The position numbers and the translations under genes are program-made. Below are positions 22,921-31,523 of a stretch of DNA of 34,723 bases, piece after piece. How positions within the stretch are numbered: position 1 is the first letter of the stretch; every line of letters begins with the position of its first letter. The DNA comes from JANNXQ01 sp038238555. Its GTDB lineage: Bacteria > Verrucomicrobiota > Verrucomicrobiia > Chthoniobacterales > Chthoniobacteraceae. Below the pieces are notes generated by a model. It saw nothing but the letters and a program-made list of their open reading frames with translations. It was not told the origin of the DNA and made no database searches. The stretch lies in assembly GCA_038238555.1 (NCBI GenBank), contig JBBRXP010000046.1, forward strand, positions 1 through 34,723, in the 5' to 3' direction.

Positions 22921-24897
22921 ATGAATATTACCCGGTTGGTTTTGTCCGCCGCGGTCGCTGGATTTTCCTCGGCAGCGGCGGCGGAGGATCTCGTCCATCT
23001 CAGCCTCGAAGAGCTCGGCTCCATCAAGGTGGATACGGTTTTTGCGGCTTCCAAGTTCACGGAAAAAGTCACCGATGCGCCGTCGTCGGTCACGATCCTC
23101 ACGCGCGACGAGATTCAGCGGCTGGGTTATCGCACGCTGGGCGAAGCCATCCGCGGCGTGCGCAGTTTCGATGTCACTTACGATCGCAACTACAGCTACG
23201 TGGGCGTGCGCGGCTTCAATCGGCCCGGCGATTACGGCACGCGCACGCTGCTGCTCGTCGATGGCCATCGCATGAACGATCCGATTTACGACTCGGTCTT
23301 CGTCGGCACGGAGGCACTGCTGGATGTGGACCTCATCGAGCGCGTGGAGATCATCCGCGGGCCGGGCTCGGCGATCTACGGCAGCAATGCTTTCTTCAGC
23401 GTGATCAATGTGGTGACGCGGCGCGGGCGTGACGTGAATGGCGCGGAAGTCGCGGGGAGCTACGGTTCGTTTGACGCTTACACGGGGCGGTTTTCGTTCG
23501 GGAAAAATTTTGCCAACGGCGTCGAGGTCATGCTCTCGGGCAGCACGCTGGCGAGCGATGGACCGGGACGACTTTTCTATCGCGAGTTCGACACGCCGGC
23601 GACCCACCAGGGCGTCGCCGCAAATCGCGACGGCGATCGCGCTTGGAATCTTTTCGGGTCGATCCGGGCCGGGGACTTCACGTTTCAGGGTGCCTACTCG
23701 ACCCGCGACAAGGACATCCCGACCGCGTCTTTTGGCAGCATCTTCAATGGGCTCAACACCACCGTGGATTCGCGCGGTTATCTCGAGTTGCGTTACTCGC
23801 ACGAGACCGCGGAGGGCTGGAACTTTTCCGGCCGCGCCTCGCTTGACGAATACGATTACCACGAGGTGACGGCTTATGCCGACGACGACGGCAGCACCTT
23901 CATCAACAACGACTCGGCGCGCGCGCGCTGGTGGACTCTCGAGGGCAGTGTGAGCAAGAATTTCTTCAACCGCTTCCGCTTCACGATGGGCGCGGAATAT
24001 CGGCAGAGCCTCACGTTACTCCAGCGCAACTACAACGAACGGCCCTTTGCCAGCTTCCTCGACACCGCGGGCCAGCAGCAAATTTTCGGCGCGTACATCG
24101 ACACAGCGCTCGAAGTCTGCAAGCCGCTGAGCCTCGTGGCCGGGCTGCGCTTCGACCACTACAACAGCTTTGGCGATACGCTCAATCCGCGGCTCGGCGT
24201 GATCGTGCACCCCGCCTCGCAGACCACGCTCAAGCTGCTTTATGGCCGGGCATTTCGGGCGCCAAATCTTTACGAGTTGAAGTACATCGGCACCGGGCAG
24301 ACGGCCAATCCCGACCTGCAGCCGGAGAGCATTCAGACGCTCGAATTCATCGCCGAGCAGTACTTCGCGAAGCACTGGCGGGCGTCGGCGTCGCTCTTTC
24401 AAAACGACATCTCGAACCTTATCGACCAGGTCACGCGCGCCGACGGCCTCGTTTTCTTCGACAACTCGGGCGATAGCCGCGTGCGCGGTTTCGAGGTGGA
24501 AGTCGAGGGCAAGTGGGACCGCGGTCTGTTGCTGAGGAGCAGCTACACGCGCTACGAGACCGAGAGCACGCAGACCGGACTGCGGCTGGAAAATGCGCCG
24601 AGCGATGTGGCGCGCGTGCAAGCGCTGGTGCCCATCTTCGGCGAAAAACTCTCGGCGGGTTGCGAGATCATCTACACGTCGGATCGCCTCACCCTCACTC
24701 GCCACCACACCGGCGACGCATGGCTGCTCAACGCCACGCTCTTCAGTCGGCAATTGCGGCCCGGGCTCGAGCTCTCGGCGTCGATCTACAATTTGCTGAG
24801 CTACCGCTACAGCGTCCCCGGCGGCACCGAGCACAGTCAGGATCAGATCGAGCAGGATGGGCGCACCTTCCGGCTGAAGCTCACCTACCGGTTCTAA
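22921..24897 (+). CDS. TonB-dependent receptor
   Basis: A 658-residue outer-membrane receptor. After the signal peptide (MNITRLVLSAAVAGFSSAAAA) comes LVHLSLEELGSIKVDTVFAA, then the plug domain with DAPSSVTILTRDEIQRLGY, GYRTLGEAIRGVRSFDV, VGVRGFNRPGDYGTRTLLLV and VEIIRGPGSAIYGSNAFFSV. The beta barrel runs from about 180 to the end, with TLKLLYGRAFRAPNLYELKY and a C-terminal LTYRF. It imports or senses a ligand with energy from TonB; the ligand is unknown. AAGAGG lies four bases before the ATG. The stop is directly followed by the YfiR ATG, so it heads a four-gene signalling operon. Confidence 0.92.
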   Translation: MNITRLVLSAAVAGFSSAAAAEDLVHLSLEELGSIKVDTVFAASKFTEKVTDAPSSVTILTRDEIQRLGYRTLGEAIRGVRSFDVTYDRNYSYVGVRGFNRPGDYGTRTLLLVDGHRMNDPIYDSVFVGTEALLDVDLIERVEIIRGPGSAIYGSNAFFSVINVVTRRGRDVNGAEVAGSYGSFDAYTGRFSFGKNFANGVEVMLSGSTLASDGPGRLFYREFDTPATHQGVAANRDGDRAWNLFGSIRAGDFTFQGAYSTRDKDIPTASFGSIFNGLNTTVDSRGYLELRYSHETAEGWNFSGRASLDEYDYHEVTAYADDDGSTFINNDSARARWWTLEGSVSKNFFNRFRFTMGAEYRQSLTLLQRNYNERPFASFLDTAGQQQIFGAYIDTALEVCKPLSLVAGLRFDHYNSFGDTLNPRLGVIVHPASQTTLKLLYGRAFRAPNLYELKYIGTGQTANPDLQPESIQTLEFIAEQYFAKHWRASASLFQNDISNLIDQVTRADGLVFFDNSGDSRVRGFEVEVEGKWDRGLLLRSSYTRYETESTQTGLRLENAPSDVARVQALVPIFGEKLSAGCEIIYTSDRLTLTRHHTGDAWLLNATLFSRQLRPGLELSASIYNLLSYRYSVPGGTEHSQDQIEQDGRTFRLKLTYRF

Positions 24898-25428
24898 ATG
24901 AACGCGCGGTTTGTCGTCCTTTCGGTCCTTCTCGTCCTTTCGGTCCTCCCCGCGGCGCGCGCCGAGAGCGAGCCCAGCGTGAAGGCGGCTTACCTTTTTA
25001 ATTTCGCGAAGTTCGTCGAGTGGCCCGCCTCGGCCTTCGCCAGCGCGCAGGCGCCGATCGTGCTCGGTGTGGTCGGCCGCGATGCAGTGGGCGATGAGCT
25101 GGCGCGCACTTTTGCCGGCACCAGCGCCAACGGGCATCCCGTGGAAGTCCGGCGTGTGGCCGCTTCCGACGCGGCGGCGCTGCGCTCATGCCACCTGCTT
25201 TTCATCCCCGCCTCGGAGCGCGCCGACGCGGTGCTCGCGGCGGTGCAAGGCCATCCGGTGCTCGTGGTGGGCGAGTCGGAAAATTTCGCCCGTCGCGGCG
25301 GAGCCCTCGCGTTTGTGAAGGCGGAGGGCACCGTGAAATTCGAAGCCAACCCCAAGGCCGCATCGCGCAGCGGACTGACCGTGAGTTCAAAACTGCTCCG
25401 CGTGGCACGCGGCGTGGTGGAGCGATAA
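24898..25428 (+). CDS. YfiR family (DUF4154) periplasmic protein
   Basis: A 176-residue protein with a signal peptide (MNARFVVLSVLLVLSVLPAARAE). KAAYLFNFAKFVEWPASAF is the hallmark opening of the YfiR/DUF4154 domain, and HLLFIPASE, PVLVVGESENFARRGG and FEANPKAASRSGLTVSSKLL follow in order. In Pseudomonas, YfiR is a periplasmic repressor of the diguanylate cyclase YfiN. No GGDEF protein is found here; the likely partner is the CHASE8 kinase encoded next. It starts at the base after the receptor stop codon. Confidence 0.9.
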   Translation: MNARFVVLSVLLVLSVLPAARAESEPSVKAAYLFNFAKFVEWPASAFASAQAPIVLGVVGRDAVGDELARTFAGTSANGHPVEVRRVAASDAAALRSCHLLFIPASERADAVLAAVQGHPVLVVGESENFARRGGALAFVKAEGTVKFEANPKAASRSGLTVSSKLLRVARGVVER

Positions 25429-25434
25429 TTGCGA

Positions 25435-27426
25435 ATGACTTCTCCGAGCTTCCGATTCAGTGATCTCTCGATCCGCAGCAAGGTGACGCTCATCACATTT
25501 GCCGCGAGCCTCGTCGCACTCTTCGCCGTGGCCGGCGGGCTTTATGCATTTCAGCTCGGCCAATTCCGCCAGACCTTTGAGCGCGAGCTGCGCACGCTCA
25601 GCCGCATCATGGCCGAAAATTGCGCCGCGGCCCTCGCCTTCAACGACGCCAAGACCGCCAACGAGGTGCTCGCGCCGCTCGGCGTGAAGCCGGAGATCCA
25701 GCACGCAGGCGTGTTGGGAGCCGACGGCGAAAACTTCGCCGCATTCGGCGGCAAGGACGCGAGCCCACCGCCGCGGCCCGACGCGACGGCTGGTGTGGTC
25801 GATCGCGGCGCATCGTGGACGGTGGTCGAGCCCATCGTGCTCGATGGAAAAAGGATCGGCACATTTTTCATCGACGCGGATTACGCCGGGCCGCGCAGCC
25901 AGCTCGAGCGCGTGTATCTCACCGTCACCGCAGCCGTGCTCGCGGGGTCGCTGCTGCTGGCCGTGCTGCTCACCATCCGGCTCCAGCACTTCATCACGCG
26001 GCCCATCCACGCGCTGGCCACTGCGAGCGAAGCGGTGGCGCGCGATCACGATTATTCGGTGCGCGTCGATCCGCACGGGCACGACGAACTCGGCCAGCTC
26101 ACCGCCGCTTTCAATCACATGCTGGCGCGCATCGGGGAGCAGGATGGCGCGATGCGTGAGAGCGAGGAGCGCTTCCGTTCCGTGGCCGAATCGGCCAGCG
26201 ACGCCATCATCGTCGCCGATGGCGAGGGCCGCGTGGTCTCGTGGAATAAAGGCGCGCGGCTCATGTTCGGTTACGAGGCTGCGGAAATGAGCGGCCAGCC
26301 GCTCTCCCTCATCATGCCCGAGCGTTTCCGCGCGATGCACGCCGCCGGCCTCAAGCGTTACCGCGAGACGGGCGCGGCGCACGTGATCGGCAAGACGGTC
26401 GAGCTCGCCGGCCTGCGCAAGAATGGCGAGGAATTTCCTTTCGAGATGGCGCTCTCGACTTGGAAGACGGGCGCCGGGATTTTTTTTGGAAGCGTGATGC
26501 GCGACATCGGCGAGCGCAAAGCAGCCGAGGAAGCGCTGCGTCTTTCACAGCAGAAGCTGCTCGACACCTCGCGCCTCGCCGGCATGGCCGAGGTCGCCAC
26601 GGGCGTGCTGCACAATGTCGGCAACGTGCTCAACAGCGTGAACATCTCGGCCTCCCTCGCGCTCGATAAATTGCGCGCCTCGAAGGTGGACAGCTTTTCC
26701 AAAGCCGCGGCCTTGATCGCGCAGCACGAGCACGACCTCGGCGATTTCATCACGAAGGATCCGCAAGGCCAGCGGCTCCCGCGCTTTCTCCAGCGGCTCT
26801 CCGGTTTTCTCACCGAGGAAAACGCGGCGACCCGCACCGAGCTCGAGCAGCTCGGAAAAAACGTCGAACACATCAAGGAGATCGTGGCCATGCAGCAGAG
26901 CTACGCGAGCGTGACCGGCGTGCTCGAAGACGTGCCCGCCGAGCAGCTCGTCGAGGACGCGCTGCAGCTCAACTCCGCAAGCTTTGCGCGGCACGGCATC
27001 GAGATCGGGCGCAAGTTTCAGCCGGCGCCGGCGGTGCGCGTAGACAAGCACAAGGTGCTGCAAATCCTCATCAATCTCCTGCGCAACGCGAAGCACGCCG
27101 TGGAGGATGCGGAGCGGCCCGACCCGCGGATCGGCATCTCGGTCGCGAGCGCTGGGGATCAAGTGTGCATCGCCGTCGCCGACAACGGCGTGGGCATTCC
27201 GGCGAAAAATCTCACCAACGTTTTCCGGCACGGCTTCACCACGAAAAAAAACGGCCACGGCTTCGGCCTCCACAGCGGCGCGAACGCGGCCAAGGAAATG
27301 GGCGGCGCGCTCTCAGTCTCCAGCCAAGGCGAGGGGATGGGCGCCACTTTCACTCTCAGCCTGCCCGTCGCCACGACGGCCTCCGACTTATGCACACCAG
27401 CGAATCAGCTAATCACCGCATCCTGA
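25435..27426 (+). CDS. CHASE8-HAMP-PAS sensor histidine kinase with atypical H-box
   Basis: A 663-residue membrane kinase. Layout: membrane segment about 17-38, periplasmic CHASE8 domain about 40-155 (RIMAENCAAALAFNDAKTAN), second membrane segment about 161-182, HAMP about 183-236, PAS about 243-365, kinase core about 372-660. The H-box is VATGVLHNVGNVLNSVN with predicted phospho-His393, where most kinases have HExxNPL or HDFNNxL. The ATPase part has LLRNAKHAVED (N box), VADNGVGIP and HGFGLHSGANAAKEMGG. ATG 25435 is used; TTG 25429 is two codons upstream. Its end overlaps the next kinase gene by 37 bp. It probably senses YfiR or envelope state. Confidence 0.9.
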   Translation: MTSPSFRFSDLSIRSKVTLITFAASLVALFAVAGGLYAFQLGQFRQTFERELRTLSRIMAENCAAALAFNDAKTANEVLAPLGVKPEIQHAGVLGADGENFAAFGGKDASPPPRPDATAGVVDRGASWTVVEPIVLDGKRIGTFFIDADYAGPRSQLERVYLTVTAAVLAGSLLLAVLLTIRLQHFITRPIHALATASEAVARDHDYSVRVDPHGHDELGQLTAAFNHMLARIGEQDGAMRESEERFRSVAESASDAIIVADGEGRVVSWNKGARLMFGYEAAEMSGQPLSLIMPERFRAMHAAGLKRYRETGAAHVIGKTVELAGLRKNGEEFPFEMALSTWKTGAGIFFGSVMRDIGERKAAEEALRLSQQKLLDTSRLAGMAEVATGVLHNVGNVLNSVNISASLALDKLRASKVDSFSKAAALIAQHEHDLGDFITKDPQGQRLPRFLQRLSGFLTEENAATRTELEQLGKNVEHIKEIVAMQQSYASVTGVLEDVPAEQLVEDALQLNSASFARHGIEIGRKFQPAPAVRVDKHKVLQILINLLRNAKHAVEDAERPDPRIGISVASAGDQVCIAVADNGVGIPAKNLTNVFRHGFTTKKNGHGFGLHSGANAAKEMGGALSVSSQGEGMGATFTLSLPVATTASDLCTPANQLITAS

Positions 27427-29564
27427 TCATCGACGACAATCCGTCGATCCACGAAGATTTTGGCAAGGTGCTCGGGAGCAAAAATCTCGAACACCTTCGC
27501 GAGATCGAGGACGACGAAGCCGCGCTCTTTGGCGAAACCAATACCACCGCGGCGACCGTGGATTTCGAGCTCGCATCGGCCTTTCAAGGCCAGGAGGGAC
27601 TCGAAGCGGTGCGCGCTGCGGCGCAAGCGGGGAAGCCGTTCGCGATGGCCTTTGTCGATGTGCGCATGCCGCCGGGCTGGGATGGCATCGAGACCATCAC
27701 GCGCATCTGGAAAGAGCATCCCGATCTGCAGATCGTGATCTGCACTGCTTACTCGGATTACTCGTGGGACGACATCGCCACTGTGCTCGGCAACAGCGAC
27801 AGCGTGCTCATTTTGAAAAAGCCTTTTGACAGCGTGGAGGTGCTGCAGATGGCGCACGCGCTCACCAAAAAGTGGCAGCTCGCGCGGCTCGCGGAGCGAC
27901 AGGTGGAAGAGCTCGACGCGCTCGTGGCCCAGCGCACCGCGGAACTCCGAGCCGCCAATGAAATGCTGAAAGGCGAAGTGGCCGAGCGCAGCGCCGCCGA
28001 GGCCGCGTTGCGCCAGAGCGAGGAACGGTTTTCAAAAGCCTTTCAGTCGAGCCCGGTGCCGATGGCCATCGAGCATCTCGCCCGCGCGCTCTTCATCGAC
28101 GTGAATGCGAGCTTCACCGCGATGACCGGACGTGATCGTGAGGAACTCATCGGCAACGCTGAGACCGCGCGAGAGATTTGGTTTGATCCCGCGACGCCGC
28201 AGATGGTGCGCGAACTCTTGAGCCAGCAAACCCCGCCGCGCGACTTGCCGGTCGCGCTGCGCACCAAGTCCGGCGAGCGCCGCGACGCGCTGCTTTCCAC
28301 CGAACCCGTGGAGCTCGCCGGCGAGAAGCACCTGCTGCTCATCGCGCAGGACGTGACCGAGCACACGCGCCTCGAGGACCAGCTCCGGCAGGCGCAGAAG
28401 ATGGAAGCCGTGGGCCGGCTCGCCGCCGGGGTGGCGCACGACTTTAACAACATCCTCACCGTGATCATCGGCAATACGTCGCTGCAACTCGCCGATCCTA
28501 ATCTCAACCAGGCGCTCGCCAAAGCATTGAACCAAGTGGTGAAGGCCGCCGATCGCGCGACCGCGCTCACGCGCCAGCTCCTCGCCTACAGCCGGCGGCA
28601 GATGATCCAGCGCCGCGGAGTGGACCTCAACGAAATGGTGACGCAGACCGCCGCGATGCTGCGCCGGATCATCGGCGAAGACATCGCGCTCGTGAGCGAG
28701 CTCGCGGAAAATCTTCCGCCGATCTTTGCCGACCCGAGCAACATTGATCAGGTCTTGATGAACCTCGTGCTCAATGCGCGCGACGCGATGCCCGACGGCG
28801 GCCGCATCACCATCTCGACCGCCGCGACTTCGATCGCGCCCGGCGATCTCGAACAGTGCGGCGATGCGCGCGCCGGCGACTTTGTGTGCGTGAAGGTGCG
28901 CGACACCGGCTGCGGCATGGACGCCGCGACGTTGAACCGCATCTTCGAGCCCTTCTTCACCACCAAAGAAATCGGCCGCGGCACCGGCATGGGCCTGGCC
29001 ACGACTTACGGCATCGTCAAACAGCACGAAGGTTGGATCGACGTGCAGAGTGAAGTGGGCGCGGGCACGGAGTTCCGCGTTTATTTTCCCGCCTTCGACG
29101 GCTCGGTGCAGCGCGACGAAATCGCCGCCGACGCCGGCGCCACGCTCCACGCGCGGCGCGAAGGGACGATCCTCGTGGTCGAAGACGAAGAGATGCTGCG
29201 CGAATTTGTGGGCACCGTGCTCGAGTCGCTCGGCTACCGCGTGCTGAGCGCCGCCAACGGCCCCGAGGCGCTGCAAATCTGGGCGCGGGAAAAAAGCGGG
29301 ATCGACATTTTGCTCACCGACATCGTGATGCCAGAGTCCATCTCCGGCCGCCAACTCGCGCGGCAGATGACGCAGGAGAGCAGCCGGCTCAAAGTCATCT
29401 ACACGAGCGGCTACAGCGCCGAGCTCATCGGCGGAGAATTCGAGCGCGAACGCGGCGCCGTCTTTCTCTCCAAGCCCTACCACTCGGACCGGCTCGCGAG
29501 CATCGTCTCGCGCTGCCTCGACGGCGAGGCGCCGGCGCAAGCCGCGGCGGTGGAGCAGAACTGA
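27390..29564 (+). CDS. REC-PAS-histidine kinase-REC hybrid kinase
   Basis: A 724-residue cytoplasmic protein. The N-terminal receiver (about 9-160) begins RILIIDDNPSIHEDF, has a long insertion (EIEDDEAALFGETNTTAATV) and phospho-acceptor Asp90 in FVDVRMPPGWDG, with KKP at 143-145. A coiled coil (about 165-210), PAS (about 212-325), and kinase core follow: GVAHDFNNILTVI with His350, LMNLVLNARDAMPDGG, VRDTGCGMD, GRGTGMGLATTYGIV. The C-terminal receiver (about 593-710) has ILVVEDEE, Asp644 in LLTDIVMPES and FLSKPY. It should take phosphate from the upstream kinase and relay it. No DNA-binding domain is present. The ATG at 27390 lies 37 bp inside the preceding gene. Confidence 0.9.
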   Translation: MHTSESANHRILIIDDNPSIHEDFGKVLGSKNLEHLREIEDDEAALFGETNTTAATVDFELASAFQGQEGLEAVRAAAQAGKPFAMAFVDVRMPPGWDGIETITRIWKEHPDLQIVICTAYSDYSWDDIATVLGNSDSVLILKKPFDSVEVLQMAHALTKKWQLARLAERQVEELDALVAQRTAELRAANEMLKGEVAERSAAEAALRQSEERFSKAFQSSPVPMAIEHLARALFIDVNASFTAMTGRDREELIGNAETAREIWFDPATPQMVRELLSQQTPPRDLPVALRTKSGERRDALLSTEPVELAGEKHLLLIAQDVTEHTRLEDQLRQAQKMEAVGRLAAGVAHDFNNILTVIIGNTSLQLADPNLNQALAKALNQVVKAADRATALTRQLLAYSRRQMIQRRGVDLNEMVTQTAAMLRRIIGEDIALVSELAENLPPIFADPSNIDQVLMNLVLNARDAMPDGGRITISTAATSIAPGDLEQCGDARAGDFVCVKVRDTGCGMDAATLNRIFEPFFTTKEIGRGTGMGLATTYGIVKQHEGWIDVQSEVGAGTEFRVYFPAFDGSVQRDEIAADAGATLHARREGTILVVEDEEMLREFVGTVLESLGYRVLSAANGPEALQIWAREKSGIDILLTDIVMPESISGRQLARQMTQESSRLKVIYTSGYSAELIGGEFERERGAVFLSKPYHSDRLASIVSRCLDGEAPAQAAAVEQN

Positions 29565-29579
29565 AGGCGCCGGAACTTC

Positions 29580-29599
29580 CTGCGACGTCCCCGTCGCAG
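29580..29599. repeat. REP-like hairpin, copy 2
   Basis: CTGCGAC-GTCCCC-GTCGCAG, a perfect 7-bp stem, preceded by GGAACTTC and followed by CTACG. Compared with copy 1 (20964-20983), one stem pair changed from G-C to A-T on both sides. It lies between the convergent hybrid kinase and aldose epimerase genes and may also help end transcription. Confidence 0.65.
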
Positions 29600-29621
29600 C
29601 TACGAGCGGCGGCTCGCCTTT

Positions 29622-30677
29622 CTACTTTGCCGTGAACTCGTACACCGTGCTCGAGCGAAAGGTCTCGCCGGGGCGCAGCACGGTGCTGGGGAAGTCGGGA
29701 TGGTTCGGTGAATCGGGGAAGTGCTGCGTCTCGAGGCACACCCCGGCGTGCGGTCCGTAAGTGCGGCCGCCCTTGCCGGCCACGTCTTTGAGATGATTGG
29801 CCGTGTAGAGTTGCACGCCGGGTTGCGTGGTGAAGACGCGCATCGTGCGGCCGCTCGCCGGATCGTGCAGCTCGGCGGCGAGCGTGAGCGCGCCGGGCGT
29901 CGCGGCGTCGATCACGAAGTTGTGATCGTAGCCGTCCTTGAGCGCGGCGATGTCGCGACCGACCGTTTTTGTCCTCGTGAAATCGAGCGGTGTGCCGGCG
30001 ACCGCGCGCACCTCGCCAGTCGGGATGAGCCCGTCGTCCACCGGCGTGAAGCGTGAAGCATGGAGCCGCAGCTCGTGCTCGAGCACGTCGCCAGCGGCGG
30101 CGAGATTCCAGTAGGCGTGGTTGGTGAGATTGAGCACCGTTGGCTGGTCCGTGGTGGCTTCGTAGTCGAGGCGCAGTTCGTCCTTGTCTGTGAGCGTGTA
30201 GAGCACCGCCACCTTCATCGCGCCGGGGTAACCTTCCTCGCCATCCGCCGCCGTATAAGTGAAGCGCACCGCGGATTTGCCCGCCGGCTCAGGCTTCCAA
30301 ATTCTTTTGTCGAATCCGCGCGGGCCGCCATGCAAATGATTGCGCCCATTGTTTGTCGCCAGCGGGAAGTCGCGGCCATCGAGCGTGAATTTTCCCAGCG
30401 CGATGCGGTTGGCGTAGCGTCCGGCGATCGCGCCGAAAAATGGATGCGGCTCGAGATAACGCTCGGGCTTGTCGAACCCGAGCGTCACATCCGCGAGCTT
30501 CCCGTCGCGATCCGGCACGGACATTTCGATGAGCGTCGCGCCCCAGGGAATGAAGCGCGCTCGCAGCCCGTGCGCGTTCGTCAACGTGAATGTTTCGACG
30601 GGCTTGGCCTCGGGCGTCTGCGCCACGAGCAGAGCCGGGGCCGAGGCGAGCACGAGGAGGAACGAGGAGAGTTTCAT
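29622..30677 (-). CDS. galM: Aldose 1-epimerase, exported
   Basis: A 351-residue galactose mutarotase with a signal peptide (MKLSSFLLVLASAPALLVAQ), so a periplasmic form. It interconverts alpha and beta anomers of aldohexoses. Catalytic residues are visible: His114 in NNGRNHLHGG, His187 in NLTNHAYWNL, and base Glu316 in CLETQHFPDSPN. FFGAIAGRYANRI and DGYDHNFV are also typical. ATG 30677 is the start of the signal peptide; the frame extends to 30722 but without a better start. It is a single gene, divergent from the second Uma2 gene. Confidence 0.92.
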   Translation of the reverse strand: MKLSSFLLVLASAPALLVAQTPEAKPVETFTLTNAHGLRARFIPWGATLIEMSVPDRDGKLADVTLGFDKPERYLEPHPFFGAIAGRYANRIALGKFTLDGRDFPLATNNGRNHLHGGPRGFDKRIWKPEPAGKSAVRFTYTAADGEEGYPGAMKVAVLYTLTDKDELRLDYEATTDQPTVLNLTNHAYWNLAAAGDVLEHELRLHASRFTPVDDGLIPTGEVRAVAGTPLDFTRTKTVGRDIAALKDGYDHNFVIDAATPGALTLAAELHDPASGRTMRVFTTQPGVQLYTANHLKDVAGKGGRTYGPHAGVCLETQHFPDSPNHPDFPSTVLRPGETFRSSTVYEFTAK

Positions 30678-30752
30678 CGCGAGCAATGGGCGATCATTCC
30701 TGCTGTCCGCCGAGGTTGGCAAGGCCGGCGTGAGAGGCTACCATCGGCGGCG

Positions 30753-31375
30753 ATGCGCACACTCACTCCGCTCCCGCTCGAGAATGGCGAGCGGCTTACC
30801 AGCTCCGAATTTCTGCGGCGCTACGAAGCGATGCCCGAGATTCAAAAGGCCCAGCTCATTGAAGGAATCGTCCACATGCCCTCCCCCGTTCGCGCGGACC
30901 AACACGGCAAACCCGACAACCTGCTCCAGACCTGGCTCGGCACTTACGCCATCGAAAACGAAGGGGTGGATGGGTACACAAACACCACCCTCGTCCTCGC
31001 GCCCGACAACACTCCGCAGCCCGACGCCATCCTCTGCAGCACTCCGCGCCCCGGCGGCCGCGTGTGGTTGAATGAGAAAGGCTATCTCTGCGGCGCGCCG
31101 GAATTGATCGCCGAGGTCGCCGCCAGCAGCGCGTCGGTCGATCTGCACGACAAATTTCGCGCTTACCGGCGCAACGGCATCGCGGAGTACCTCGTGTGGG
31201 TCATCGCCGAGAAACGCGTGCGCTGGTTCGCGCTCGAAGATCAGGAATACGTCGAACTCAAAGACCGCGCGGGCATCCTCATAAGCCGCGTTTTTTGAAG
31301 CTCACCCTCGACACCCGCGCCCTGCTGTGGGGCGACGGCGGCCGAGTGCTGGCCGCGCTCCGGCGGCGGCGCTGA
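30753..31375 (+). pseudogene. Uma2 family gene, frameshifted in a T6 tract
   Basis: The frame from ATG 30753 encodes 181 residues of a Uma2 protein up to TGA at 31296-31298. It has QPDAILC (Asp91), ELIAEVAASS (Glu121) and FRAYRRNGIAEYLVWVIAEK. It is a close paralogue of the copy at 17670-18350. The stop comes right after RVF at a run of six T (31291-31296). One base back, the reading continues LKLTLDTRALLWGDGGRVLA and ALRRRR to TGA at 31373-31375, matching PKLALDVKALIKRDGAKVLA of the intact copy. So a T was lost, or the ribosome or polymerase slips -1 there. The catalytic core lies before the break, so the short protein may still work. Confidence 0.75.
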
Positions 31376-31389
31376 GACGCGCGCGGAAG

Positions 31390-31417
31390 TTCCAAGTTTC
31401 AAGAGTAAGAGGTAAGA
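31390..31417. repeat. Heptamer tandem repeat upstream of secA
   Basis: Units TTCCAAG, TTTCAAG, AGTAAGA, GGTAAGA fill 28 bp between the Uma2 gene and secA. The first two belong to the TTCCAAR family; the last two form a different pair, suggesting array turnover. Confidence 0.65.
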
Positions 31418-31523
31418 ACGGACGCCAATCCCACTTTTTGCGCGCCGCCTAAGTGCCGAGGCTATGCGCTCTGCTTGCACCCGCCTTCCTCCGGCACTAT
31501 CACTACAGCCCTTTTTCCCACAC

